A stretch of 64,000 bases of DNA from JBJSXJ01 sp044235425 (GTDB lineage: Bacteria > Planctomycetota > Planctomycetia > Pirellulales > Pirellulaceae), in the NCBI GenBank assembly GCA_044235425.1, contig JBIIHW010000003.1:1-64000 (forward strand). Direction: 5' to 3'. Position numbers and translations under genes: made by a program. Below, piece after piece: positions 26,745-36,430 of this stretch. Under the pieces are notes generated by a model. It did no database searches and had not been told where the DNA came from. It saw nothing but the letters and a program-made list of their open reading frames with translations. Positions within the stretch are counted from its first letter, which is position 1. Each line of letters opens with the position of its first letter.

Positions 26745-28235
26745 ATGAGTGATTCAATGCCGAAGATGGCACGTGACTTGGTGATCATCGCCATGGTCGT
26801 CGCAGCAATCCTGGTTGGCGGGTGCAAGAAAGCCAAGCAGGATCCTGCGGCCAGCCAGAAAACTGCTGAACGGGTTGGATCCGACCAGGCTGAGAAGGAT
26901 TCCCCCACCGAGCCGCAAATCGTGGAGTTTCCAGTTGCATCGTGGGAGGCGGCCAACATCAAAACAGCACCAGTTGAGGCGGGTGAACTTAGTCAGTCTC
27001 TGGAGCTGACGGGCAAGGTCACCATCAACGAAGAGCGAGTCGCCCACATTTTTCCCCTGATCGATGGCCGCGTCGATGACGTGAAGATTCGTTTGGGCGA
27101 CAACGTCAAGCAAGGCCAGCTCCTGGTTGTCGTCCAGAGCATCGAAGTTGGTAAAGCGATGCTTCAGCTCTATCAAGATCGACTCGAACGCGATTTTGTG
27201 ATTACCAAAAATGAGTGGACCCAAACGGTTGCCAAGAACACGCAGCAGATGATCAAGCTGATGCGAGCCAACGCGACGATCGAGGAGATCGAACGGCAAT
27301 TAACTGACAATCCGATGGGGGAGTATCGCGATAAACTGATCAGTGCTTTTGTCGCATCTTATAAGGCTCGTAAAACGCTCGAGCGCTTCAAACCTCTCAC
27401 GGATACAGGCGCGATCACTGGCAAGCAGTTACTGGATGCCGAATCGGAAGGAAACGCGACGCGCGCCACACTGCAGTCGCTGATGGAGCAGTACCAGCAG
27501 GAGACACAGCAAGCTTCGCGCATGTCGATGCAGTCGGTGAAAGAAATGCAAACTCGAGTGGCTGTGGATGAAACGAATCTCAAAGTTCTCGGTTTCACCG
27601 ATGAACAGTTGCAAGGAATCGATCCACTGACACAAGGCGAGACCATTGCTCACTATCCGATCACCGCTCCCTTCGACGGCACGATCATTTCGAAGGATGT
27701 CGTGCTGATGGAGCGAGTTGGCCCGACCAGTCAAATCCTCAGCGTGGCCGATTTGACCACGGTCTGGGTGACAACGGACGTCTATGAGGAGCACTTGCCA
27801 TTACTCAATCAATTAGAAAATCGGGAGATTCAGTTTCACACGCCGGCTTGGCCAAAAGAAACGTTTCAAGCGCAGGTCTTCTATACGGGCGACTTGGTGC
27901 AGGAGTCGTCCCGCACGGTCTCGATGCGAGCCCTGGCCAAGAATCAGGATGGCAAGCTGCGTCCTGGAATGTTCGTTACGGTGCGTTTGCCCAGTTTGAG
28001 TCGCCCGAATGTTGTTCGCGTCCCTCGCTCTGCCGTCCTCGATCACTTGGGGAAAAACTTCGTGTTTGTTCACCTCGAGGATGACAAGTTTGAACGCCGC
28101 GATGTGATCTTGGGCGGAAGCAATGAAGAATTCATCGAAATCAAATCGGGTGTGAAGCCGGGTGACAAGATTGCTGTGAGTGGCGGGTTTGCCCTGAAAA
28201 CCAGCATGTTGTCGGAATTTCTGGTCGGCGAATAG
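26745..28235 (+). CDS. RND efflux periplasmic adaptor (CzcB/CusB family), lipoprotein
   Basis: A 496-residue membrane-fusion protein that links an inner-membrane RND pump to an outer-membrane channel. The N-terminus has a hydrophobic stretch ending ILVGGC, giving a lipobox with Cys near residue 27. Barrel-sandwich (LIDGRVDDVKIRLGDNVKQGQ, residues about 105-125), helical hairpin, then YPITAPFDGTII and the C-terminal RVPRSAVLD and GVKPGDKIAVSGGF segments are in family order. It is immediately upstream of the pump gene (23-base gap). No outer-membrane factor gene is present beside them. Confidence 0.9.
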   Translation: MSDSMPKMARDLVIIAMVVAAILVGGCKKAKQDPAASQKTAERVGSDQAEKDSPTEPQIVEFPVASWEAANIKTAPVEAGELSQSLELTGKVTINEERVAHIFPLIDGRVDDVKIRLGDNVKQGQLLVVVQSIEVGKAMLQLYQDRLERDFVITKNEWTQTVAKNTQQMIKLMRANATIEEIERQLTDNPMGEYRDKLISAFVASYKARKTLERFKPLTDTGAITGKQLLDAESEGNATRATLQSLMEQYQQETQQASRMSMQSVKEMQTRVAVDETNLKVLGFTDEQLQGIDPLTQGETIAHYPITAPFDGTIISKDVVLMERVGPTSQILSVADLTTVWVTTDVYEEHLPLLNQLENREIQFHTPAWPKETFQAQVFYTGDLVQESSRTVSMRALAKNQDGKLRPGMFVTVRLPSLSRPNVVRVPRSAVLDHLGKNFVFVHLEDDKFERRDVILGGSNEEFIEIKSGVKPGDKIAVSGGFALKTSMLSEFLVGE

Positions 28236-28258
28236 CTACTCCTTGAGGAAACGAGCTC

Positions 28259-31200
28259 GTGGTACACCATATCATCGAATGGTCGCTGGAAAATCGCTTC
28301 ATTGTGATGTTGCTCGCCATCGTTCTTTTGGGCGTTGGCGTGATGTCAGTCACTTCTTTACCGCTCGACGCGGTTCCCGACTTGACGAATGTGCAAGTGC
28401 AGATCTTGACCACATCACCAGCGTTGGGACCAGTGGAAGTTGAGCAGTTCATTACCTTCCCGGTTGAGAACGCGATGAGTGGATTGCCACGCGTGACCGA
28501 GATTCGATCCATCAGCCGCTTCGGACTGTCGGCCGTCACCGTCGCGTTTGAAGACGGCACCGATATCTACTGGGCTCGCAATCTGATTAATGAACGATTG
28601 CAACAAGCGCGGGAGAATATCCCACCAGGTGCCGGTAATCCACAAATGGGTCCTATCGCGACGGGGATGAGTGAGATCTACCAATTCGAAGTGCGCGCTA
28701 AGCCGGGCTACAACTTTAGTCAAATGGACCTGCGCACCGTACTCGACTGGCAAATCGCCTTTCAATTGCGCAGTGTTCCCGGCGTGATTGAAGTGAACAC
28801 GTTTGGTGGTGAACTCAAAACCTATGAGGTACAAGTCGATCCCAATAAACTGCTGAACTATGACATTTCGCTCAGTCAAGTTTTCAACGCACTCCAAGAG
28901 AATAATGCTAATGCGGGCGGCGGCTACATTCAGCACAGTGCCGAGCAGCGATTGATTCGTGGAGAAGGGCTCGTCGAATCGATCGATGATATCCGTAACA
29001 TCATTCTCGACTCGCGTGCCGATGGCACACCGATTCGCATCGCGGATATCGCCGATGTACAGTTCGCCCCGATGTTACGGCAGGGAGCGGTAACTCGCGA
29101 TGGCGAGCGAGAGGCGGTCACCGGCATGGTGATGATGTTAATGGGTGGCAACTCGCGACAAGTCGTACATGATGTCAAGGAGAAGATTGCGGAGATCCAG
29201 CCGACGCTACCCGAGGGCGTCTATATCGATACGTTTTATGATCGCACGGAACTAGTTGCTAAAACCATTCACACGATTGCCGAGAACATTGGTATCGGTG
29301 TGATACTTGTGATCGTGATGCTGTTTTTGCTGTTGGGTGATGTGCGCGCTGGCTTGATTGTTGCCGCCGCGATTCCGCTCTCCGCCATGTGCGCTCTGAT
29401 CGCCATGCGATATGCCGGCGTGTCGGCAAATCTGATGAGTTTGGGAGCGGTTGATTTTGGTGTGATCGTCGACGGTGCGGTGGTGATGATCGAGAATGCG
29501 GTGCGCGCAGCCAGCCAATATCAACGACAGCACGGCGGCGGAAAAGTGCCGAAAGAAGTGTTTAAGCAGTCGTCGAAGGAAGTGGGTAAACCGATTCTGT
29601 TTGCTGGCATCATCGTGGTAATTGTCTTCCTGCCTATCCTCAGTCTAGAGGGCGTGGAAGGCAAGATGTTCAAGCCGATGGCGTTCACCTTCATGTCCGC
29701 ACTCACCGGCGCTCTGGTACTCGCCGTCACCGTCATGCCGGTCATGGCGTCGCTCTTTTTGGCGCGTAAGGTGAGTGCCAACGAGACGTTCCTGGTCCGC
29801 TACTTGCGACGAGCTTACGAACCGCTGCTGCACTACGCGATGGCACGACCGGCCTGGATGCTGGGATTGTCGACGTTGATGTTCGCAGGCAGCGTCTGGA
29901 TCGCGCTGGGCTTTGGGATGGAATTCGTCCCCAAATTGGATGAAGGTGACTTGGCGATTCAAGCAGTTCGCTTACCGAGCGTGTCGCTCGAGACATCACT
30001 CGAAATGACCCGCGCCATGGAACGCACGTTAAAGAAGTTTCCGCAGGTTGCGAGTGTGGTTTCAAAGACCGGACGACCGGAAATCGCGAATGATCCGATG
30101 GGTGTCCATCAAACCGATATCCTCGTTCGTATGAAGCCCGTCGAAGAGTGGCCGGAGCCGATCGCGAAAGAAAAACTCATCGAGCAAATGCAGGAGGCAC
30201 TGGAACGTGAGGTGCCGAGCAATGTGTATGGCTTCACCCAGCCGATCGAACTGCGAGTGCAAGAGTTGGTAGCGGGAGTGCGCTCCGATGTTGGACTCAG
30301 CCTGTACGGTGATGACCTCGATCGACTGAAAGAGGAAGGTGACAAAATTGTGCGCGTGCTGAGCAAGGTGAATGGCGCCGCAGACACGCAAGCCCAGCAG
30401 ATTGCCGGTCTGCCGTATTGCCGAGTGATCATTCGACGGGAGGCGATTGCTCGTTATGGCATTAACGCGTCCGCGATCTTGGACGCGGTGTCGATCGTCG
30501 GTGGAAAGACCATGGGCGAAGTGTTCGAAGGACAACGCCGCTTTCCGATTCAAGTGCGACTTTCGCCGCAGTGGCGACAGGATGTCGAAAGACTCAATCA
30601 GCTCAAGATCGAAGATTCCCAAGGTAGACAGATTCCACTTACACAGCTTGCCAACATTGTGATCGAGGAGGGTCCGTCGGAAATCAGTCGTCATGCGATT
30701 CGTCGCCGGCTGCTGATTCAATGCAACGTGCGTGGTCGCGATCTGGGGAGCTTTGTCAAAGAAGCCAAGGAAACAGTCCAGCAGCAAGTCAAACTGCCGA
30801 CTGGGTACTCGCTTAAGTGGGGTGGTCAATTTGAAAACCTGGAACGCGCAACGGCACGTTTGATGATCGCCGTTCCCGTCGCACTCTTCTTGATCTTCTC
30901 GCTGCTGTACATCACCTTCAACTCCGTCAAACTCACGCTGCTCATTTACCTCAACGTACCGATCGCCGCGACAGGTGGAATTGTCGCACTCTGGCTGCGC
31001 GACATGCCATTCTCGATTTCGGCCGGTGTCGGATTCATTGCCTTGTTCGGTATTGCCGTGATGAACGGAGTGGTGCTGATTGAACATATCAGACACTTAC
31101 GCGAGCATGGTCATGATCAGCGGACCGCGGTGCTACAGGGTTCGATCGATCGTTTGCGACCGGTGCTGATGACGGCTACCTGCGGTGCGTTAGGATTCCT

Positions 31201-31414
31201 GCCGATGGCTGTTTCGGGTAGCGCCGGTGCGGAAGTGCAGCGGCCACTCGCCACCGTCGTTATCGGTGGGCTCATCACTTGTACCGTGCTAACGCTGCTG
31301 GTACTGCCAGCCATTTATCGCTGGTTTGAATCAGCTGCCGAACCGACGGTGGGCGAAAACAAAAGTCCTGCCGCTCACTCAGGAGCGCCCGTCGGCAACA
31401 TTCACCATTCCTAG
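28259..31414 (+). CDS. Heavy-metal RND efflux pump, CzcA-like (HME) family
   Basis: A full-length 1051-residue proton-driven exporter. Twelve membrane helices with two large periplasmic loops are visible. TM4 has DFGVIVDGAVVMIEN with D399, D405 and E412. This DFGx3DG..EN signature marks the divalent-cation (Zn/Co/Cd/Ni) HME pumps, not Cu/Ag CusA. The start is GTG 28259, with GAGGAAA about nine bases upstream. Its 3' end overlaps the convergent TM2 gene by four bases. An ArsR-type regulator is encoded just beyond, on the other strand, and may control the system. Confidence 0.93.
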   Translation: MVHHIIEWSLENRFIVMLLAIVLLGVGVMSVTSLPLDAVPDLTNVQVQILTTSPALGPVEVEQFITFPVENAMSGLPRVTEIRSISRFGLSAVTVAFEDGTDIYWARNLINERLQQARENIPPGAGNPQMGPIATGMSEIYQFEVRAKPGYNFSQMDLRTVLDWQIAFQLRSVPGVIEVNTFGGELKTYEVQVDPNKLLNYDISLSQVFNALQENNANAGGGYIQHSAEQRLIRGEGLVESIDDIRNIILDSRADGTPIRIADIADVQFAPMLRQGAVTRDGEREAVTGMVMMLMGGNSRQVVHDVKEKIAEIQPTLPEGVYIDTFYDRTELVAKTIHTIAENIGIGVILVIVMLFLLLGDVRAGLIVAAAIPLSAMCALIAMRYAGVSANLMSLGAVDFGVIVDGAVVMIENAVRAASQYQRQHGGGKVPKEVFKQSSKEVGKPILFAGIIVVIVFLPILSLEGVEGKMFKPMAFTFMSALTGALVLAVTVMPVMASLFLARKVSANETFLVRYLRRAYEPLLHYAMARPAWMLGLSTLMFAGSVWIALGFGMEFVPKLDEGDLAIQAVRLPSVSLETSLEMTRAMERTLKKFPQVASVVSKTGRPEIANDPMGVHQTDILVRMKPVEEWPEPIAKEKLIEQMQEALEREVPSNVYGFTQPIELRVQELVAGVRSDVGLSLYGDDLDRLKEEGDKIVRVLSKVNGAADTQAQQIAGLPYCRVIIRREAIARYGINASAILDAVSIVGGKTMGEVFEGQRRFPIQVRLSPQWRQDVERLNQLKIEDSQGRQIPLTQLANIVIEEGPSEISRHAIRRRLLIQCNVRGRDLGSFVKEAKETVQQQVKLPTGYSLKWGGQFENLERATARLMIAVPVALFLIFSLLYITFNSVKLTLLIYLNVPIAATGGIVALWLRDMPFSISAGVGFIALFGIAVMNGVVLIEHIRHLREHGHDQRTAVLQGSIDRLRPVLMTATCGALGFLPMAVSGSAGAEVQRPLATVVIGGLITCTVLTLLVLPAIYRWFESAAEPTVGENKSPAAHSGAPVGNIHHS

Positions 31415-31920
31415 AACCAATCCTTCTTCTGAATGGCATACTGCTGATAGAAATCTTCATCGGATTTGGTGAGGTAAATAACTCCTTCGACGAATCCGAT
31501 GATGCCCATGGCGCCAGCCGCTAAGGCTGGCACGAAAAGACAACTGCCAAGGACACCCGCAATGGTCACCGCGAGCATGATGAGACCGGCATTGGTGAAA
31601 CCTAAGATGAATTTATGGACTCCCAAGCCGCCGAATAAAATCCCCATGATGCCGGCGAGAACCTTTTTTTCGATGAAGGCACGCTTGTCTGGAGTGAGTG
31701 GCGAGTTGGTTTGGTAAGCCGTCGCCACGCCGGGCGGAATCTCGCGATCACTGAAGGGATTAGTCGAAGCGACATTGCCGGTCGGGATCGGAATTTGAAA
31801 CTGTCCCTTACATTGTGAGCAAATAACCAGGGAGCCAGCTTGGTTCACCGGTAATATCATGCGGGCCTGACAATAGGGGCAGCCCACATCCAGCTGTGGT
31901 GGAGTAACAGCACTAGCCAT
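31411..31920 (-). CDS. TM2-domain protein with N-terminal zinc-ribbon-like motif
   Basis: A 169-residue protein. Two CxxC pairs (CPYCQ and CSQCKGQF, residues about 14-40) resemble a zinc ribbon of the MJ0042 type. Residues about 85-155 hold the TM2 domain (KKVLAGIMGILFGGLGVHKFILG and a second helix). TM2 proteins are small membrane proteins of unclear role. ATG 31920 is chosen because the CxxC motif starts right behind it. The gene overlaps the 3' end of the ArsR-type gene by eight bases and the 3' end of the RND pump gene by four, an unusually compact arrangement. Confidence 0.85.
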   Translation of the reverse strand: MASAVTPPQLDVGCPYCQARMILPVNQAGSLVICSQCKGQFQIPIPTGNVASTNPFSDREIPPGVATAYQTNSPLTPDKRAFIEKKVLAGIMGILFGGLGVHKFILGFTNAGLIMLAVTIAGVLGSCLFVPALAAGAMGIIGFVEGVIYLTKSDEDFYQQYAIQKKDWF

Positions 31921-32458
31921 GCGTGTTCTCCGTTCTCTTGCCCAGCGGCGGAACCTCGAGACGGCAACAACCGAGGTTGATACTCGCCGATACCATCCCC
32001 TCTGCCAGCGCTCCCCTTGCGACTGCTCCCCTTGCGACTGCTCCCCTTGCGACTGCTCCCTTGGCGACTGCTCCCCTTGCGACTGCTCCCTTAGCCCCGG
32101 TTCCCGATTTGGCCACGGCCCGCAATTTAACGACCGCATCCGACTTGCCATTGGCTTCGTCAGTCGAAGCACAGCGAGCGATGTGATGGTGCAATTGGTA
32201 GTAGATATGACGACCGGCACGTCGAGTGGTTACGAGCTGAGCATGTTTCAGAATCTGCAGGTGATGGGAGATTCCGGCGAGCGGTGTTTCGAGAAACTGG
32301 GCGATGTCGCCCACGGTTAGCTCCCCGTACCGCAACAACTGCACCACTCGCAGTCGCAGTGGGTCGCCCAGCGCCTTCAACCGATTGGCGCAGTCATCCG
32401 CGGGAAAAGTTTCCGCCGCTTGAGCGGGTGAATGGGCTGCAGTTTTGGTCTTAGACAT
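31913..32458 (-). CDS. ArsR-family transcriptional regulator with repetitive tail
   Basis: A 181-residue DNA-binding protein. Residues about 20-95 are the ArsR winged helix (LKALGDPLRLRVVQLLRYGELTVGDIAQFL, then GISHHLQILKHAQLV and the RRAGRHIYYQL wing). The tail contains about six GAVAKGAVARG repeats and ends in INLGCCRLEVPPL. Vicinal Cys near the C-terminus might bind metal. Family members repress metal-resistance genes and release DNA on metal binding, so the convergent RND system is a plausible target (inference). ATG 32458 is chosen at the conserved N-terminus. Confidence 0.85.
   Translation of the reverse strand: MSKTKTAAHSPAQAAETFPADDCANRLKALGDPLRLRVVQLLRYGELTVGDIAQFLETPLAGISHHLQILKHAQLVTTRRAGRHIYYQLHHHIARCASTDEANGKSDAVVKLRAVAKSGTGAKGAVARGAVAKGAVARGAVARGAVARGALAEGMVSASINLGCCRLEVPPLGKRTENTHG
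32009..32096 (-). repeat. 15-bp tandem repeat in the regulator tail
   Basis: About six copies of gctccccttgcgact (plus strand) with single-base variants encode the Ala-Val-Ala-Arg/Lys-Gly repeats of the ArsR-type protein. The repeat keeps frame. Confidence 0.85.
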
Positions 32459-32587
32459 CACGGAAGCACTCGGGAATGATAGACTGCTTAAGATCGTAAC
32501 AAACCAACTGGAATCTGTCACTTGATCGACGGACCGAGGCGTTCGGTCGATGGTGACCAAGTGAAGGACTTCTGGGAGCACTCTGGC

Positions 32588-33190
32588 ATGCTGGACCGGC
32601 TCGCTCGCCGCTGTGTTGATCCGTTTTTGGAGCCTGCGGCGACGATGTTGGCAGCTCTGGAAGTGCCCGCCACCACGATTACCGTGAGCGGCTTTGTGCT
32701 GGGTATCACGGGGTGTCTGGCGATTAGTCAAGGATATTTTCTGACTGGTTTGACCTTCATCGTGCTCAATCGCCTGGCAGATGGTCTGGATGGCGCTGTC
32801 GCTCGCCAGACTCAAATCACCGATTACGGTGGCTTTCTTGATATCGTCTGCGATCTGATTTTTTATGCGAGTGTGCCGCTGAGTTTTGGGATTGTGGACC
32901 CGACCCGCAACCTGTTGCCAAGCTGCTTTGTGATCCACAGTTTCATGGGATCAAGCGGCTCGTTTTTGGCGGCCGCGATTCTGACGGCAAAGCGCGGCGT
33001 GACAACCGGCTGGGAGGGAAAAAAATCCTTCTACTACCACGTTGGATTGATGGAAGGCACCGAAACCATCCTCTACCTGACGCTCTGCTGTGCCCTGCCC
33101 GCTCAGTTTCCCCTTCTGTCGTGGGCGTTTGGCGCTCTTTGCTGGGTGACGGCCATCCTGCGAGTGGCGATGGTGAAATCGCTGTTGTAG
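32588..33190 (+). CDS. CDP-alcohol phosphatidyltransferase family enzyme
   Basis: A 200-residue inner-membrane enzyme. The catalytic signature of the family is complete: DGLDGAVAR followed by GGFLDIVCD (Dx2DGx2ARx8-9Gx3Dx3D, residues about 63-88). Several hydrophobic helices follow. It transfers a phosphatidyl or phospho-alcohol group from a CDP-activated donor; the acceptor is not readable. ATG 32588 (MLDRLARR) is chosen because homologues begin at this point and GGGAG lies ten bases upstream; TTG 32522 would add a poorly folded extension. It is divergent from the ArsR-type gene. Confidence 0.85.
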   Translation: MLDRLARRCVDPFLEPAATMLAALEVPATTITVSGFVLGITGCLAISQGYFLTGLTFIVLNRLADGLDGAVARQTQITDYGGFLDIVCDLIFYASVPLSFGIVDPTRNLLPSCFVIHSFMGSSGSFLAAAILTAKRGVTTGWEGKKSFYYHVGLMEGTETILYLTLCCALPAQFPLLSWAFGALCWVTAILRVAMVKSLL

Positions 33191-33215
33191 CGTGCGTCAC
33201 CGGAGGGAATCCCAC

Positions 33216-33566
33216 TCAGACGGCACTTTTGCCTTTTTTGGGCCCATCGATCTGGTAGCACTCATCCAGCGGCAGGACGAAGATTTTTCCATCACCGAAT
33301 TCGCCGTGCGGGCCGGAGCGAGCGACTTGCTCGATCGTGTCAATCGTGCGCTCGAGAAAATCGTCATTCACGGCGATTTCTAAAACCACTTTGCGCAGCA
33401 AGTCGACTTTGTATTCGGCACCGCGGAAGGTGGCGGTCTGCTGGCCGCGTTGACGAGCGTATCCTTGAGCATCCAGCACCGTTAACCGCTCGACGTTGAT
33501 TTTGGCCAGCGCTTCGCGCACTGCTTGTAACTTCGTCGGCTGAATAATGGCCAGGATCAATCTCAT
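33216..33566 (-). CDS. P-II family nitrogen regulatory protein
   Basis: A 116-residue signalling protein that senses 2-oxoglutarate and ATP/ADP. The N-terminal MRLILAIIQPTKL, T-loop FRGAEYKVD with the uridylylation-type Tyr52, and B-loop-like GEFGDGKIFVLPLDE are present. Instead of the common TGKIGDGKIF, the B-loop reads SGPHGEFGDGKIF, a known variant type. No ammonium transporter or glutamine synthetase gene is adjacent, so GlnB or GlnK cannot be assigned. It lies 48 bases downstream of the metalloprotease gene on the same strand. Confidence 0.9.
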   Translation of the reverse strand: MRLILAIIQPTKLQAVREALAKINVERLTVLDAQGYARQRGQQTATFRGAEYKVDLLRKVVLEIAVNDDFLERTIDTIEQVARSGPHGEFGDGKIFVLPLDECYQIDGPKKGKSAV

Positions 33567-33614
33567 CTCGTCACTCGCGGCACGGCTATCGGGATTCTTA
33601 AACCCTATCGCCGT

Positions 33615-36251
33615 TTAAGGAGAAGCGACGGTGAAGCGGGCGTCAAGCACCTTCTGAATGCGTCCGGCTGATTCCTGCAAATGAGCTCGTGTGTAGCTGT
33701 CCAGCTTCACGTTACCCTTGAGCAGTTGGTCAATCCGAGCGTTCAGGGCGGTCAGCTCTGTGTAAGCAATTGTCTGGCAATCATCGGGTGCTCCGCCCTT
33801 GGTCATCGCCAGGCTCGCTAGCCGACGCAGATAGCTGCGCTGCAGGTTACGACGCAAGCTGCTGATCGCCGGCTTGCGATTCGTAAACTCGCCTTCCTTC
33901 AACGTCTCCACTTCCGAGAAGATCGACTTCGTCATCCGTTCGATCAATTCCGCGGTCGTGAACGCGTCCTGATCGGCAGGCACTTTCAGTTCTGCGTCGT
34001 GCAGTCGAGTCAGGGTGACGGGCGAAAGCAGTTGTCCTACGACCGAATCCTGATACTGCAGAATCACATCGTGCACTGCCACTTCACGGGACGACAGGCG
34101 ACGTAATCCCCAGTGCGACCAGTTAGATGAAGCGAGCTGATTATAGAGCTCGGGTGGGAACTGGAACGGCTTGTCGTTGAAGAGCTGTTGTTCGAGCATC
34201 GCGAGAGCATCGCGCTGCATCTTCGCATCGACCACTTTAAACGGCGGCTTGGCATCCTTGTCGCCCTTGTGACTGCGGCTCGTCTGCAACCCGCCAACGT
34301 AGCGAGCGACGAACTGCATCGCGGATCCTTGCTGACCTAACAGCACACTGAAGGCACGGCGTGCTTGCGTGTAGTCGTCGCCTTCCTTGACCATGCGATC
34401 GACCAGTCCAGGAATCAGCTCCTTGACGAGTTGCGCTTTCACTCGAGCGAACTCCAGCGGGTCGCTCCCAAGGTCGAAACGGTTGGTATCCGGATCTGGG
34501 GCACCGCCCGAGGTGTCTTCGTCGGTGGCGAAAGCCAGTGCCGGTTCACCGCTGCGAGAGGCAATCTTCTTCAGCTCCGCCACTTCGCCCATCGTTCCAC
34601 CGTTGAGCGGTGCGTAGCCGTACTGGATCGCCCAGTAGTCGTAAGGGCCAAGCGTCGTCATGTAGTAATCGCCTTGCTTCCATTCCTTCGGCACGATGTT
34701 CGTGGGACTGTAGTCCATCACGGAGGCAACAAGCGCACCCTTGGCTTTTTCGGGATCATTCAAATCCTTCAAGCTCAGCCACTTGCTCGCCTTGAAATTG
34801 TGTCGCAAGCCCAGCGTATGACCAACTTCATGCATGGTGACTTCCTTGAGTCCCTGCATGAGCAGCTTTTCTTGCATCTCGGCCGCCACCTTCGGATCAG
34901 CGGCGATGGCTTCAATCGCGACGGCACCAAACGCCATCTGGCTCGACATTCCTTCTCGCAAGAAGCAGTGAGCCGGTTGACCACGGCGCAGGAACAGGTC
35001 AGCGGCAGTCTTTTGAGCCGTTGGTTCATCATCCCGATCGTCGAAGAGAGCAGCGCCGACGGGGCGAGCGGTCAACGTTTCAAATTCTTGCTTCCACGAC
35101 GTCAAGAAATCGGAGTCGAAGATAATGTCGGCATCGAGAATCTGACCCGTGTACGGATTGACGCGGGAGGGTCCCATGGCGAAGCCGGCGTTGGACGTGA
35201 TCCAGCGGAACGTGTTGTAGTTGATATCTTCAGGATCCCAGTCGGCATTGTCAGGCTGTTGCCGCACTTCGATTGCATTCAACCAACCGGCAGCTTCAAA
35301 AGCTTTGTTCCATTCGGCGATCCCTTCACGGATCGGCTTGCGATACTTGAACGGCACCGTCTTCTCGATCCAGAAGACGATCGACTGTTTGGGGGTCGAA
35401 GGTCCTTCACTTGGGCCGGCCGGTCGTTCTAAGTGCCAGCGATTGATGTAGCGCACAAACGGATCGCGATCGCTGGTCTTAGAGAAATCTTTGACCGCCG
35501 TCAGGAAGTAACCGATGCGATCGTCCGCCAGACGCGGCTGATAACCAGTTTGGGGAATGCGGCTGATCGAGTAGTGAACGTTGATGGAGGCACCGCGCGA
35601 GTCGGCGACGGTGTCGATATCGGCGCTGCCACCGGAGGCGTATGTGGCAGCCACTTCGAGTTCGATATTGTCCTTGAAGCCTTTGATCGCGGCCCAGGTG
35701 GAACGGTCGCGAGCAAAGATGAAGCCCGGGAGCACCTGGGAAATCTGCGGTAAGTCGCTCATGAATACCGGTGTGAAGTCCACCAGGTCGCCACCCTTGG
35801 GGCCCTGCGCGACGATTGGCAAGCTGAACAGCACGCTGTCGGTGTATGCATTCGCCACCGCTGTCGCTTCGGGAGTTTTCGGAGCGGCTCGGAAACGCAC
35901 GTTCTTGCGAATCAAATGCACCTTGTCGTCGATCTTGCGGAATGTCCAGACCCAGTCGTCGCCGAAGCCCCAGGAGTATCCGCCCAAAAGCGGAGTTTGT
36001 CCGATCCCGCGGGCGATCGAGATCAGCACGATGAATTCGTTGTTGTATTCGGCAGGTCCCATTTCGATGAGTAGATTGGACCCCTTCTGCCAGACGCTCA
36101 TCAAACCGTTATAGTTCTTAGCGTCCTTGAGAATCGCCGCGTAGGGCGGAGCTGGTGGAGCGGCTGGTTTTTCCTGCGACCAAAGGGATGCCGAGCTGCA
36201 GCAGGCGGCGGCCACGCAGACCGCAAGAATTGAGCGAAGGCGGAAAATCAT
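33615..36251 (-). CDS. Secreted zinc-dependent metalloprotease (DUF5117/DUF5118 type)
   Basis: An 878-residue protein with a signal peptide (MIFRLRSILAVCVAAACCSSASLWSQ, cut about residue 26). A large N-terminal region precedes the metzincin-like motif HEVGHTLGLRH at about residue 472, giving the three zinc-binding His and catalytic Glu. The flanking DYSPTNIVP and the DPEDINYNTFRWITS segment match the large predicted metalloproteases found in Bacteroidetes and planctomycetes. ATG 36251 is used because the signal peptide begins there. Periplasmic or extracellular proteolysis is inferred; the substrate is unknown. Confidence 0.9.
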   Translation of the reverse strand: MIFRLRSILAVCVAAACCSSASLWSQEKPAAPPAPPYAAILKDAKNYNGLMSVWQKGSNLLIEMGPAEYNNEFIVLISIARGIGQTPLLGGYSWGFGDDWVWTFRKIDDKVHLIRKNVRFRAAPKTPEATAVANAYTDSVLFSLPIVAQGPKGGDLVDFTPVFMSDLPQISQVLPGFIFARDRSTWAAIKGFKDNIELEVAATYASGGSADIDTVADSRGASINVHYSISRIPQTGYQPRLADDRIGYFLTAVKDFSKTSDRDPFVRYINRWHLERPAGPSEGPSTPKQSIVFWIEKTVPFKYRKPIREGIAEWNKAFEAAGWLNAIEVRQQPDNADWDPEDINYNTFRWITSNAGFAMGPSRVNPYTGQILDADIIFDSDFLTSWKQEFETLTARPVGAALFDDRDDEPTAQKTAADLFLRRGQPAHCFLREGMSSQMAFGAVAIEAIAADPKVAAEMQEKLLMQGLKEVTMHEVGHTLGLRHNFKASKWLSLKDLNDPEKAKGALVASVMDYSPTNIVPKEWKQGDYYMTTLGPYDYWAIQYGYAPLNGGTMGEVAELKKIASRSGEPALAFATDEDTSGGAPDPDTNRFDLGSDPLEFARVKAQLVKELIPGLVDRMVKEGDDYTQARRAFSVLLGQQGSAMQFVARYVGGLQTSRSHKGDKDAKPPFKVVDAKMQRDALAMLEQQLFNDKPFQFPPELYNQLASSNWSHWGLRRLSSREVAVHDVILQYQDSVVGQLLSPVTLTRLHDAELKVPADQDAFTTAELIERMTKSIFSEVETLKEGEFTNRKPAISSLRRNLQRSYLRRLASLAMTKGGAPDDCQTIAYTELTALNARIDQLLKGNVKLDSYTRAHLQESAGRIQKVLDARFTVASP

Positions 36252-36430
36252 GGTGAAAACCGTAGTGTAAAAAGCGTTCGCGAATCGAAAGATGACAACA
36301 GGAGCCGGTTCAATTCCAGCAAACTCAGCGGAACCCACAAGCTCAACGCAGACAACCTAGCTTACGATAGTCGGACCGACCCCAACTCGCCACCCATAAC
36401 TCAAATTTTTCACCACTGACGCGTTGTCCC

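Noticed and set aside
30062..31096. 344-residue open frame on the minus strand
   Set aside because: It is antisense to the RND pump gene. It has no motif and no start signal.
34365..35432. 355-residue open frame on the plus strand
   Set aside because: It is antisense to the zinc metalloprotease, whose HExxHxxGxxH motif proves the minus frame. The plus frame is a shadow.
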